From: Paenibacillus glycanilyticus NBRC 16618
GTDB taxonomy: Bacteria > Bacillota > Bacilli > Paenibacillales > Paenibacillaceae
NCBI RefSeq assembly: GCF_004000805.1
Contig: NZ_BILY01000006.1
Location: forward strand, 1-64,000
DNA: 64,000 bases
Direction: 5' to 3'
The translations under genes were made by a program, and so were the position numbers. This document shows positions 34,197 to 42,564 of this stretch, in pieces. The stretch's first letter is position 1. Every line of letters begins with the position of its first letter. Below the pieces are notes generated by a model. The model worked only from the letters and a program-made list of their open reading frames with translations, made no database searches and was not told where the DNA came from.

Positions 34197-34260
34197 TCTA
34201 TATCCAAGATAACGCGCAGGGCCGCGGAGGTTCGTAAGACATCCTGAAGGAAACCTTAAG
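34197..34260 (-). promoter_or_regulatory. VanR-type operator: three 11-bp-spaced direct repeats upstream of the ligase
   Basis: CCTTAAG (34254), CCTGAAG (34243) and TCGTAAG (34232) are spaced exactly 11 bp apart, one helical turn, as OmpR/PhoB-family regulators require. A -10-like TATAGA (minus strand, 34202-34197) lies closer to the gene, and the expected -35 position has no match. This fits an activator-dependent promoter. On the plus strand, TGATACACT (34306-34314) may be an extended -10 for the regulator operon. Confidence 0.55.
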
Positions 34261-34352
34261 AATTTCTTATTTGTGATTGGGGCTGTCCGCTCTGGAGAAT
34301 ATTTCTGATACACTATAGCCACATTCATTAACCAATTAGACGGGGAGATCTC

Positions 34353-35060
34353 ATGAATACCATTCAAATTCTGATCGCGGACGATGACCTCGAAATCGCG
34401 GAGCTGATCAAAATCTATCTAACCAATGAAGGATACCAAGTGCTTATTGCGGGCAACGGCCGGGAGGCCATGGAGCTGATCGCCAAGGAATCTGTCCAAT
34501 TAATGATCCTCGACGTGATGATGCCGGAGATGAACGGTCTCGAGGTTGTCCGGGCGGTACGCGCGGAATACGGCATTCCGATTCTAATGCTAAGCGCCAA
34601 GGCGGAGGACATGGACAAGATCATGGGGCTGACGACAGGCGCGGACGATTACATGGTGAAGCCGTTTAACGCGCTGGAGCTGATTGCAAGGGTGAAGTCG
34701 CTGCTCCGCAGATCCATCTATTTGAATTCTCAGCTTCAAACGGCGCAGGATCAGGATAAAGACATCATCCAGTTGCATTCGCTTAAAATAAGCAAGAAAT
34801 CGCATACCGTAACGGTGGAGGACCGGAATATTAATCTGACGTCTACGGAGTTTGATATTTTGTACCTGCTGGCGAGCCATCCCGGGCAGGTGTTTAGCGC
34901 GGAGGCCATCTTTGAAGCGGTATGGAAGGACAAGTTTCTCGAGTCCAACAACACCGTAATGGTTCATATCAGCAAGCTTCGGGATAAATTGGAGAGCGAG
35001 CTGGGCGGCGTTAAGCTGATTCAGACCGTATGGGGAGTAGGGTACAAAATTGAGCCGTAA
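34353..35060 (+). CDS. VanR-like OmpR-family response regulator
   Basis: The 235-residue protein has a receiver domain (ILIADDDLEIAELI; phospho-Asp in MILDVMMPEMNG; DDYMVKPFN) and a winged-helix output domain (FDILYLLASHPGQVFSAEAI...KLIQTVWGVGYKIEP). Its stop overlaps the start of the kinase gene. It is divergent from the ligase-racemase-VanXY operon and probably activates it, as VanR does in glycopeptide-resistance loci. Confidence 0.9.
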   Translation: MNTIQILIADDDLEIAELIKIYLTNEGYQVLIAGNGREAMELIAKESVQLMILDVMMPEMNGLEVVRAVRAEYGIPILMLSAKAEDMDKIMGLTTGADDYMVKPFNALELIARVKSLLRRSIYLNSQLQTAQDQDKDIIQLHSLKISKKSHTVTVEDRNINLTSTEFDILYLLASHPGQVFSAEAIFEAVWKDKFLESNNTVMVHISKLRDKLESELGGVKLIQTVWGVGYKIEP

Positions 35061-36180
35061 ACCGTGGAAAAGCCTTCGTTTTAAAATGCTGTATCTGTTC
35101 GGGCTAAGCGTGCTTGCCTCGTTCTTCACGACGGGGCTGCTATATCTGGCCGCGATCGCCGCCTACAGCAGCGATATGTTTTATCTTTCCCCTCTGCTGA
35201 GGGAGGTCTTTGATAAGTTTGGACTTTTAACGACGTATATTACCGTCAGCCTTGTCTTTTTTTTCATCTATTTCTTCGCGCTAAGCCGTTCGACCATCCG
35301 CTACTTAATGAGAATCTCGCAAGGAATCGAACGGATTGCCGGAGGGGATTTCGACTCCCGGTTACCGGTGCGAGGCGGGGACGAGCTTGGGGCATTGGCG
35401 GAAAATATTAATAAAATGACGGCCCAGCTTAAGCTCTCCATCGAGGAGGAGCGGCGCACGGAACGGACAAAAGCCGAGCTTGTGACCAACGTATCCCACG
35501 ATTTGCGCACACCTTTAACGTCTATTGTCGGGTACCTGGGCCTGATCGAAGAAGACCGTTACCGGGATGAGGTGGAGCTGAGGCATTACGTTCAAATCGC
35601 TTACGAGAAATCGACTCGTCTGAAGTCAATGATCGACGATTTATTTGAATATACGAGGACAAGCGGCGGAATAGGGCTTCGGCTGTCCCCCATCAATCTG
35701 GTAGAGATGATTGGCCAACTGGCAGCCCAATTCCGTTTGCAATTCGAGCAGGCGGAGGTGAAGTGCCGGTTGACACTTCCGGATCATTCGATCCTCGTCG
35801 ATGCGGACGGAGACAAGCTGGTCCGGGTGTTCGAGAATCTGGTCGTTAATGCCATTCAATACGGAAAAGAAGGCAGGCAGATCGATATCGCGGTATGGAG
35901 CGAGAGGGGGCAGGCCGTCGTTGAGATTGCGAATTACGGAGAGCCTTTGCCGGCTTCAGTCATTCCGTTATTGTTCGAACGGTTCTATCGCGGCGAGCAG
36001 TCCCGTTCCCGGAATACCGGCGGCTCGGGTCTAGGCCTCGCGATCGCCAAGAACATTGTCGAGCTGCATCATGGCCAGATTTCCGCGGCGAGTGCCGAAG
36101 GGAAAACCTCGTTTAAGGTCGAGCTGCCGCTTGGCGGCAAAGATCTCCTTGACAACCATCGGGACGCAGGTAAACATTAG
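35050..36180 (+). CDS. VanS-like sensor histidine kinase
   Basis: The 376-residue kinase has two membrane helices (MLYLFGLSVLASFFTTGLLYL and LTTYITVSLVFFFIYFFAL) with a short extracellular loop of about 25 residues. A HAMP domain follows, then the phospho-acceptor His in VSHDLRTPLTSIVGY and an ATP-binding domain (NLVVNAIQYG; GGSGLGLAIAKNIVELH). The small external loop is typical of VanS-like or intramembrane-sensing kinases. The start is TTG at 35050, overlapping the regulator stop. Confidence 0.9.
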   Translation: MSRKPWKSLRFKMLYLFGLSVLASFFTTGLLYLAAIAAYSSDMFYLSPLLREVFDKFGLLTTYITVSLVFFFIYFFALSRSTIRYLMRISQGIERIAGGDFDSRLPVRGGDELGALAENINKMTAQLKLSIEEERRTERTKAELVTNVSHDLRTPLTSIVGYLGLIEEDRYRDEVELRHYVQIAYEKSTRLKSMIDDLFEYTRTSGGIGLRLSPINLVEMIGQLAAQFRLQFEQAEVKCRLTLPDHSILVDADGDKLVRVFENLVVNAIQYGKEGRQIDIAVWSERGQAVVEIANYGEPLPASVIPLLFERFYRGEQSRSRNTGGSGLGLAIAKNIVELHHGQISAASAEGKTSFKVELPLGGKDLLDNHRDAGKH

Positions 36181-36219
36181 GGGGAGGCATAAAACTACGA
36201 CGTTAGGTGGGAATGTAGA

Positions 36220-37191
36220 GTGACTCTTCGAATTGGTATTGCGGGAACGGGCTGGTTTGGACGGATGCATGCGGAAAAGCTTGCTGCGATGGAAGGGGTA
36301 AGCGTCAGCGCTTTTAGCGGGACAAGCCTCGAAAAGGCGGAAACGGCAGCAAGGCCTTATAGCGACGCTCGCGGGTACGACACGATTGAAGCGATGCTTG
36401 AGGACCGCAAGCTGGATGCGGTTTATATTTGCACGCCGCCCTTTGCTCATGGCGAGATTGAATTAGCGCTTGCGGAGCGGGGGATTCCTTTCCTTGTCGA
36501 AAAGCCGATTGGCGTAGACGAGGAGACACCGTCCCGAATCCGTCAGGCGATTGCAGATAAAGGACTTATTACATCGGTTGGTTATCATTTCCGTTATATG
36601 GACAGCACAAACCATGCGAAGGAGCTTCTTGCCGACCGCACGCCGCTGATGGCTTTGGGGCAATGGATGGGCTCGATGCCGGGCGTATACTGGTGGCGCA
36701 AGATGGAGACCTCCGGCGGACAGTTTGTGGAGCAGACGACGCATATCGTGGATTTGACCCGTTATTTGCTGGGCGAAGTCAATGAAGTCTACGCGGCGTA
36801 TGGCAGCAGACATATGGCTCAGGTGGAAGAGGGCGTTACGGTGCCGGATGTGGGTACGGTAACAATCAAGCTGGCGAGCGGGGCCGTTGCGACGATCAGC
36901 AATACATGCGCGATTCCGGCCGGGGGTCATGCCGGGCTCCAAATCTACACGAACACGGGCGTATTGCAGGTTACGGGCGAAGCTCTTGTGGATATCGAAG
37001 CCGATAAGAAGACCGAGTACAAATCCTCCAATAATCCGTACGTACGGGAGAACGAAGCTTTCCTTCATGCCGTCCGAACTGGCGACAGGAGCCAGATTCT
37101 GTCAAGCTACGAGGATGCTTGGGAGACGCATCGCGTAACGATGGCAGCCAATGAATCCGCAAGAACCGGCCTGCCTGTTAAGCTTAGATAG
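36220..37191 (+). CDS. Gfo/Idh/MocA-family oxidoreductase
   Basis: The 323-residue protein has an N-terminal Rossmann fold (IGIAGTGWFGRMHAEKL), the family motif FLVEKPIGVDEE that includes the catalytic-region Lys, and a C-terminal alpha/beta domain (GGQFVEQTTHIVDL). Members oxidise or reduce sugars and inositols with NAD(P); the substrate here is unknown. The start is GTG at 36220 with AGGTGGG upstream. It follows the kinase by 39 bases, so it could be cotranscribed with vanR/vanS-like genes, though no functional link is evident. Confidence 0.88.
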   Translation: MTLRIGIAGTGWFGRMHAEKLAAMEGVSVSAFSGTSLEKAETAARPYSDARGYDTIEAMLEDRKLDAVYICTPPFAHGEIELALAERGIPFLVEKPIGVDEETPSRIRQAIADKGLITSVGYHFRYMDSTNHAKELLADRTPLMALGQWMGSMPGVYWWRKMETSGGQFVEQTTHIVDLTRYLLGEVNEVYAAYGSRHMAQVEEGVTVPDVGTVTIKLASGAVATISNTCAIPAGGHAGLQIYTNTGVLQVTGEALVDIEADKKTEYKSSNNPYVRENEAFLHAVRTGDRSQILSSYEDAWETHRVTMAANESARTGLPVKLR

Positions 37192-37208
37192 CTTTTCAAA
37201 CAACATGC

Positions 37209-37252
37209 AAACGACCGCCGCCTGACCTAACAGGCTAGCGGTCGTTTATTTA
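37209..37252. terminator. bidirectional terminator
   Basis: AACGACCGC (37210-37218) pairs with GCGGTCGTT (37238-37246), with A and T runs on the two sides. It separates the convergent oxidoreductase and NTF2-like genes. Confidence 0.8.
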
Positions 37253-37267
37253 TTTGCAATAACGGAA

Positions 37268-37609
37268 TTAAGGGAAAGAAATATGCAGCTCTTTGATTTT
37301 TTCGTTGGCAATGAGAAATTCATGCTTCATGAGGAGAGGATCGGGCAGATTCGTTTTATCAAACTCGCCGTCTACCGCCACCGTAACGATATAACGGTTA
37401 TCCTGCTCCTTGGCATCCTTTATTTCAAAGCGAACCTTCGGTTCGAATATTTCCGCTTTGCTCCACTTGGCAATGGCTTTCCCGCCGACAAATTCTCTTT
37501 TCATATCCAGCACATAGGCCTGCTCATCAAAAGCTTCAAGAAAACGTCCGGGTTCATGTTCATTCACCGCATTAAAATAATTAACTACAGCGATTGGCAT
37601 TGCGATCAT
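37268..37609 (-). CDS. NTF2/SnoaL-like small protein
   Basis: The 113-residue protein has the cone-shaped NTF2-like pattern: an N-terminal helix followed by a strand (VVNYFNAVNEHEPGRFLEAFDEQAYVLD) and a curved beta sheet at the end (FLIANEKIKELHIS). Such proteins are isomerases, cyclases or binding proteins; no catalytic residue can be named. AAAGGAGG lies eight bases before the ATG. It follows the SDR gene by 23 bases and is probably in the same operon. Confidence 0.72.
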   Translation of the reverse strand: MIAMPIAVVNYFNAVNEHEPGRFLEAFDEQAYVLDMKREFVGGKAIAKWSKAEIFEPKVRFEIKDAKEQDNRYIVTVAVDGEFDKTNLPDPLLMKHEFLIANEKIKELHISFP

Positions 37610-37632
37610 AAAATAAGCCTCCTTTAGGGAAA

Positions 37633-38424
37633 TTAAACGGTAGGTATCGTTCCGCCATCAATGACGTATTCGCTGCCGTGTATAGAGGCTGCCCGGTCGG
37701 ATGCCAGGAATGCGGCAAGCTCGGCGACCTCTTCGGGCAATCCCGGACGTCCGAACGGAATGCCTCCAAGGGAATCCATCAGCTGATTAAGCGCTGCTTC
37801 GCGGCTTCCCGCAGTAACGGCAAGGCGGTCAATGAGACGGTTGGCCGCTTCGGTCTGGATAAAGCCGGGAGCGATTGCGTTCACGCGAATGCCTTGAGGC
37901 GCGAATTCGTTGGACAAGCCTTTGCTGTACGTGGCCAAAGCGGCTTTTGCCGCCGCGTAAGCCAAAGTGGATTCGTACAGGGGCAGCGTTCTTTGGATAG
38001 AGCTGACATGAATAATAACTCCTTTGCCTTGCTCCAGCATAATCGGAAGCAAGCTGCGGTCCAAACGAACGGAACCAAGCAGATTCATGTTTAGTTCCTC
38101 GAGCCAATGCTCATCGGTTAATGCCAACGCTCCGCCTGCGGGGGAGTTGGAGCCGCCAACCGTATTGATCAGGATGTCGATTCCGCCGAGCTTTTCTTTT
38201 ACGGCTTCAACAATAGCTTTGGTTCCCTCCGGCTTTGTTATGTCTGCTTGTACAAAATGAACGTTCGGAATATGGTAGTCCGACGGAATATTCCTCGCTG
38301 TCGTTAGCACCGTCGCGCCAGCGCCTGCCAATCTTCTGACAATCGCAAGTCCCATGCCCTGCGTTCCTCCCGTAACCAAAGCCCGCTTGCCTTGAAATTC
38401 TTTATCGTAAGATGAAAAGTTCAT
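37633..38424 (-). CDS. short-chain dehydrogenase/reductase
   Basis: The classical SDR of 263 residues has [11 protein letters not shown] for cofactor binding, [11 protein letters not shown] at the NNAG position, the catalytic Ser in IHVSSIQRT, and Tyr/Lys in [15 protein letters not shown]. The C-terminal [10 protein letters not shown] motif is present. The substrate is unknown. The ATG at 38424 has AAGGAGG eight bases upstream; the ATG at 38430 would be only two bases from that site. It is divergent from the DUF1330 gene. Confidence 0.9.
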   Translation of the reverse strand: MNFSSYDKEFQGKRALVTGGTQGMGLAIVRRLAGAGATVLTTARNIPSDYHIPNVHFVQADITKPEGTKAIVEAVKEKLGGIDILINTVGGSNSPAGGALALTDEHWLEELNMNLLGSVRLDRSLLPIMLEQGKGVIIHVSSIQRTLPLYESTLAYAAAKAALATYSKGLSNEFAPQGIRVNAIAPGFIQTEAANRLIDRLAVTAGSREAALNQLMDSLGGIPFGRPGLPEEVAELAAFLASDRAASIHGSEYVIDGGTIPTV

Positions 38425-38702
38425 TTTCATTTCCTCCTTGTGTGAATTAGTTTTCCTTTACGTGCTTAAGTGTACGCTCGAACTTGAAATAAATAAAATC
38501 TATATTTTTAATTGTTTTTATGAATAAAATTTATGTATTTGCAGGTAGGCTGCCATTCTATTAATGAAGCCGTAAGGCGAGCTTGAGGCTTAGATGATTC
38601 TATATGAATTTCATTTATGAATACGATGAAAAATACAAATTTTACGATTATCCCTTGTGGCGTTATCCTGATTACAGGAAATTGAGGAGAGGGGATAATT
38701 CC

Positions 38703-38990
38703 ATGAAGGCTTACGTTGTTTTTATCCGGGAGAAGACGGTTGATCCGGATGAATTAAAGATTTATGCCTCGAAAGCCCCGGCCGGGCTGGAGGGACATCC
38801 CGTTAAACCGGTTGCCATGTACGGTCATTATGAAGTGCTGGAAGGGCCGGATGCGGAAGGAGTTGCTATTCTTGAATTCCCTAGCATGGATGAAGCTAAG
38901 GCATGGTATTACAGCCCGGCATATCAGGAAGCATTGCAGCATCGCCTGAAAGGCGGAATCTACAGAGGGATCGTGGTGGAGGGGAAATAA
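38703..38990 (+). CDS. DUF1330-domain protein
   Basis: The 95-residue protein fits the DUF1330 dimeric ferredoxin-like fold: MKAYVVFIREKTVDPDELKIY, a central GHYEVLEGPDAEGVAILEFPS, and AKAWYYSPAYQEALQHRLKG at the end. The function of the family is unknown. The ATG at 38703 follows GAGGAGAGGGG; the earlier in-frame ATG at 38604 lies in AT-rich sequence without a binding site. Confidence 0.82.
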   Translation: MKAYVVFIREKTVDPDELKIYASKAPAGLEGHPVKPVAMYGHYEVLEGPDAEGVAILEFPSMDEAKAWYYSPAYQEALQHRLKGGIYRGIVVEGK

Positions 38991-39014
38991 GGCTGCTGCT
39001 AGCAGAAGTTAACA

Positions 39015-39054
39015 TAAGATGCCTATCGTTATTTTACGGTAGGTATCTTTTTTT
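39015..39054 (+). terminator. terminator after the DUF1330 gene
   Basis: AAGATGCCTATCGT (39016-39029) pairs imperfectly with ACGGTAGGTATCTT (39036-39049), followed by Ts. Confidence 0.85.
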
Positions 39055-39126
39055 ACGCGATTTATTTGCGGGGCTGAATGTTAATCGCGTGGAAGCTTAG
39101 TTTGCTTACATGCATCGCATAATGGC

Positions 39127-39187
39127 TTGACAACGCTTGATTACAATTGTAGTATTGACTACAGTTGTAATATTGATTACATATGTA
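39127..39187 (+). promoter_or_regulatory. blaI promoter with three BlaI-type operators
   Basis: TTGACA (39127-39132) and TAGTAT (39150-39155) are 17 bp apart. Three dyads of the form TACAnnTGTA start at 39142, 39160 and 39178, exactly 18 bp apart: TACAATTGTA, TACAGTTGTA and TACATATGTA. They cover the -10 box and the transcription start. TACA/TGTA half-sites are the known target of BlaI/MecI repressors, so autorepression is very likely. Confidence 0.85.
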
Positions 39188-39211
39188 GTCATAGAGTGGA
39201 GGCATGAGCCT

Positions 39212-39589
39212 ATGAAAGAGATGTCCCGCATATCCGACGCGGAATGGGAAGTCATGAAGGTGTTATGGGCGAAATCGCCCATGAACGCAAGCGAGGTGAT
39301 TGAGGCTTTAGCAGGTGTTAACGATTGGAGCCCCAAAACCATTAGAACCCTACTTACCAGATTGGTTCAAAAAGAAGTCATAACCTTTGATTCACACAGC
39401 AAACCCTACGTCTATACTCCATTGGTTACGGAAGAAGAAACAACGAGGGCCGAGACGGAGTCTTTTTTGAAACGGTTATATGGTAGCGTTGCATTGAAGC
39501 CGATGCTGGTTAACTTTCTGAAACACGAGAAATTGTCGCAAGAGGATATTGATGAGCTGAAAAGCATTCTGGATGAAAGAAAGGAATAA
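39212..39589 (+). CDS. BlaI/MecI-family transcriptional repressor
   Basis: The 125-residue winged-helix repressor has ISDAEWEVMKVLWAKSPMNASEV at its start and WSPKTIRTLLTRLVQKEV as the recognition helix region. The C-terminal half is a helical dimerisation part that BlaR1-type peptidases cleave. The ATG at 39212 follows GGAGG; the upstream in-frame start at 39137 would translate the operators. Three operators upstream imply autoregulation, and the next gene is its sensor-protease partner. Confidence 0.92.
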   Translation: MKEMSRISDAEWEVMKVLWAKSPMNASEVIEALAGVNDWSPKTIRTLLTRLVQKEVITFDSHSKPYVYTPLVTEEETTRAETESFLKRLYGSVALKPMLVNFLKHEKLSQEDIDELKSILDERKE

Positions 39590-39594
39590 GACAG

Positions 39595-41385
39595 ATGACC
39601 GTTCGGCTTTCCGATTTTTTTGCCTGGATCTTGTCTGCCTCGCTGATGGCCAGCGTATTGGTCGTTCTTATTTTAGCTGCGAAATGGCTGCTGCGAGATA
39701 AATTAAAGCCTAGATGGGGCTATTTGCTTTGGCTTCTCTTGATTCTACGGCTAGTGCTGCCGTGGGCGCCCGAAAGCTCGTTCAGCATGTTTAATATCTT
39801 CCATCAATTTGCAGAGAAGAATCACTTGGCGGCCGTGAACGAAACGACAATCACTCCTGCAGGGAACCCGGAAATGGAAGAGGCAAGTCCTACGCAATTA
39901 ACTCTATTGCCTCGAGAAGCATTAGCAGCCACACAAAGGGATCCGGCGATTAAAAAATCGAACTCACCGGCTTCTCCCCTGCAAGTCGCCTCAATCATTT
40001 GGCTGGTTGGTACCGTTCTTTTCCTTGGTATGATGTTCAGCGCCAATCTGCGTTTTGCTAGGAAAATAAAAGGCGAAAAGGCCATTATGGATCTGGAAAT
40101 CGCTGCTCTGTTCGAGAGCTGTAAAGAAGAAATGAGCCTGCGTCGAAGGATCAGGTTAATACAGACGAATCGAGTATCCAGTCCGACCTTATTCGGGTTA
40201 TTTAAACCAAAGCTGTTGCTGCCAGGCACGGCTCTGCAAACGTTAAGCGGGACGCAGCTGCGGTATGTGTTTTTGCATGAGTTATCGCATGTTCGCCGAA
40301 ATGATGTCGCTTTGAACGGGATTATGAACATTTTGCTGGCGCTGCATTGGTTTAATCCGTTTCTCTGGTATGCCTATCACAAAATGCGGGCAGACCAGGA
40401 ATTGGCCTGCGACGCGTTGGCTTTATCGAGAGTTACGCCGGAGGAATCCAAGGAGTACGCCTTAACGATAATCAAATTGTTAGAGCTATTTGCTAAACCC
40501 ATTCGACTGGCAGGAGCTGCAAGTATTTTGGGGAGTAAAAAAGAGCTTAAGAGGAGACTAATGATGATCACCTCACCTGTAAAAAACTCCTATAGGTGGT
40601 CTATGGTTGGCGTTGTAGTTCTCTTGTTAGTAGGAGGTACTGCATTAACCAATGCAAATACGCAAGAAAAGTCTGCGGAAGAAAACTCGCTGACAGCCGA
40701 TGTTTCGTTAGAAAATATGGCTGCGGATTGGGCGAATGCGCTTAAGACGAGGGACGGCAAGCCCCGTTATGATATGATGTCCGCAAAGGCGAGAGAAAAG
40801 TTCGTGCAAGAACAGATCATCAGGGGCGGCGAGGACTGGAATTACAATATAGGCGTATCGAGCCCTTGGGTGATTGATTACAGGAGTAGAATCGACGGAA
40901 TGAATGCCGTTATTACCTATGTCACGTTAACCAGCGAACCGGCCTATTATAAGACGGTGGAAGCTGTTACGTTCGTCAAGAAGAAAGGGAAGCTTGTTGT
41001 GGATGATTATGAGACTGTTGTTGAAGGGGAGTTGATTCCTACTGAGACCAGGATAACAAAAACAGATTATGAGAGAATGATCAACATTATTATTTCATTC
41101 AACAAAGGAGAGCTTCCCTTTTCTGCTCTAAAAGACGCTGAGCCAATACTTAAAAGAGAAGGGGGAATAGAAAACCTATCTTTTTCCGATAGAGAAAAAT
41201 ATATAAAAGAAACGGGATACCATATTATTTCAGAAGATGAGTACACAAAAATGTCTCATATTGTTAGTGAGGTTAATGCCGGGAACTTGCCTGCTGAGGC
41301 TCTTAAGGATGCTGATCTATTGCTTGAAAGACGTCCCAATATGATAACACCGGAGACGAGGGCAAAATATTTAGCCTTTAAATAA
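39595..41385 (+). CDS. BlaR1-like M56 membrane metallopeptidase with an unusual C-terminal region
   Basis: The 596-residue protein has four membrane helices and the M56 zinc peptidase motif HELSH in FLHELSHVRRND, with the downstream DQELACDAL. In BlaR1 and MecR1 a penicillin-binding domain follows the last helix. Here the external part of about 240 residues has no SxxK/KTG pattern. It contains a DUF4829-like segment (MAADWANALKTRDGKPRYDMM) and two ~50-residue repeats ending in ELPFSALKDAEPILKR and NLPAEALKDADLLLER. It should cleave the BlaI-like repressor upon an unknown signal. It starts five bases after blaI and ends at a perfect hairpin. Confidence 0.87.
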   Translation: MTVRLSDFFAWILSASLMASVLVVLILAAKWLLRDKLKPRWGYLLWLLLILRLVLPWAPESSFSMFNIFHQFAEKNHLAAVNETTITPAGNPEMEEASPTQLTLLPREALAATQRDPAIKKSNSPASPLQVASIIWLVGTVLFLGMMFSANLRFARKIKGEKAIMDLEIAALFESCKEEMSLRRRIRLIQTNRVSSPTLFGLFKPKLLLPGTALQTLSGTQLRYVFLHELSHVRRNDVALNGIMNILLALHWFNPFLWYAYHKMRADQELACDALALSRVTPEESKEYALTIIKLLELFAKPIRLAGAASILGSKKELKRRLMMITSPVKNSYRWSMVGVVVLLLVGGTALTNANTQEKSAEENSLTADVSLENMAADWANALKTRDGKPRYDMMSAKAREKFVQEQIIRGGEDWNYNIGVSSPWVIDYRSRIDGMNAVITYVTLTSEPAYYKTVEAVTFVKKKGKLVVDDYETVVEGELIPTETRITKTDYERMINIIISFNKGELPFSALKDAEPILKREGGIENLSFSDREKYIKETGYHIISEDEYTKMSHIVSEVNAGNLPAEALKDADLLLERRPNMITPETRAKYLAFK

Positions 41386-41401
41386 GACATTAGATTAACG
41401 C

Positions 41402-41436
41402 AAGAGCCCGCCGATAATTATCGGCGGGCTCTTTAT
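41402..41436. terminator. 32-bp perfect palindrome, terminator
   Basis: Positions 41402-41433 are a perfect palindrome with 16-base arms (AAGAGCCCGCCGATAA and its complement), ending in CTTTA. It separates the BlaR1-like gene from lrgA. Confidence 0.88.
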
Positions 41437-41497
41437 CGTTATACACCTTGCTGGTAAGCTAGTAACTAACACTTATACGAAAAAGGGGAACCAACCT

Positions 41498-41851
41498 ATG
41501 AGAGGATTAGCTATATTGCTGGGGTACACGCTATTGGGCAACGCAATACATTCCCTGCTGTCCGTACCGATTTCGGGGAACGTAATCGGAATGGCATTGC
41601 TTGTCATCAGCTTGTTTGCAGGCTGGGTGAAGCTGGCCTGGATTGAGGAGACGGCACAATTTTTTTTGAAGCATATGATGATCTTTTTTGCTCCCGTTAT
41701 CGTGGGCACGATGATGTTCTTTGGCTTAATAGGAGAACAGTGGCTGGTCATAGCGGTTGCGCTGGCTGTTTCCACAATGATAGTCATCCTAGTCACAGCC
41801 GGCGTTACGGCATGGCAAACCGGAAAGGCAAAGGAACGTACCTATGAATGA
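41498..41851 (+). CDS. lrgA: LrgA/CidA-family holin-like protein
   Basis: The 117-residue protein has four membrane helices and the family pattern SVPISGNVIGMALLV near the N terminus. CidA/LrgA proteins form or antagonise membrane pores that influence murein hydrolase activity and pyruvate or acetate movement. AAAGGGG precedes the ATG. Its end overlaps lrgB by eight bases. Whether it acts as holin (cidA) or antiholin (lrgA) cannot be told from sequence. Confidence 0.9.
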   Translation: MRGLAILLGYTLLGNAIHSLLSVPISGNVIGMALLVISLFAGWVKLAWIEETAQFFLKHMMIFFAPVIVGTMMFFGLIGEQWLVIAVALAVSTMIVILVTAGVTAWQTGKAKERTYE

Positions 41852-42530
41852 AGCCTGGTTTCAACAGCCGTTGTTCGGCATTACGATTACCGTATTATTT
41901 TATGTGGGAGCCCAGCTCCTTAATAGCCGCTATAAATGGTTAAATCCTTTATTCGTTACTTCGGGAGGCATTATCCTCCTGTTGCTGCTTGGCGATATTC
42001 CTTATGAGGCCTACAAAGCGGGTGGAGATATCATTACCTTTTTCCTTGGACCGGCTACGGTCGCTTTAGCGGTTCCCTTTTACAAAAACTTTCAAAAGCT
42101 GAGGGATCAGCTCATGCCCATTGTTATAGGCGTCGGCGCCGGATTAATATGCGGACTGCTGGCGGTATGGGGAATCGTTAGTCTTCTTCACGGTTCTAAG
42201 CAGATTATGCTCACGATGCTTCCTAAATCGGTTACAACGCCTATTGCGATAGAAGTTGCGGATCTGCTGGGCGGAACGCCTGAACTGGCCGGCGTGTTTG
42301 CCGTACTGACTGGCCTTCTTGGCAGTATGATTGGACCATCTATACTTAAATTATTCAGGTTCCGCAGCGATCTGGCGATTGGTGCTGCCATGGGGACGGC
42401 GGCGCACGGCATCGGCACAGCGCGCATTATGCGCGACTCCGAGATTCAAGGCGGCTTCAGCGCTTTCGCCATGGGACTGTCCAGCATCCTGACGCCGTTA
42501 TTTTGCATACCATTGATTTGGTGGCTGTAA
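41844..42530 (+). CDS. lrgB: LrgB/CidB-family membrane protein
   Basis: The 228-residue protein has six to eight membrane helices and the LrgB motifs FFLGPATVALAVPFYKN, LLPKSVTTPIAIEV-like MLPKSVTTPIAIEV, and AAHGIGTARIM. It is the partner of LrgA, and the genes overlap by eight bases. The pair affects autolysis and penicillin tolerance in Gram-positive bacteria. No LytSR-type regulator is next to it; the neighbours are the BlaI/BlaR1-like genes. Confidence 0.93.
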   Translation: MNEAWFQQPLFGITITVLFYVGAQLLNSRYKWLNPLFVTSGGIILLLLLGDIPYEAYKAGGDIITFFLGPATVALAVPFYKNFQKLRDQLMPIVIGVGAGLICGLLAVWGIVSLLHGSKQIMLTMLPKSVTTPIAIEVADLLGGTPELAGVFAVLTGLLGSMIGPSILKLFRFRSDLAIGAAMGTAAHGIGTARIMRDSEIQGGFSAFAMGLSSILTPLFCIPLIWWL

Positions 42531-42564
42531 TAGGAAACAGAAACTGAGGGGAAGGGAGTAAAGC

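Noticed and set aside
39137-39211. upstream extension of the BlaI-like repressor
   Set aside because: The extension is the operator region itself and has no ribosome binding site.
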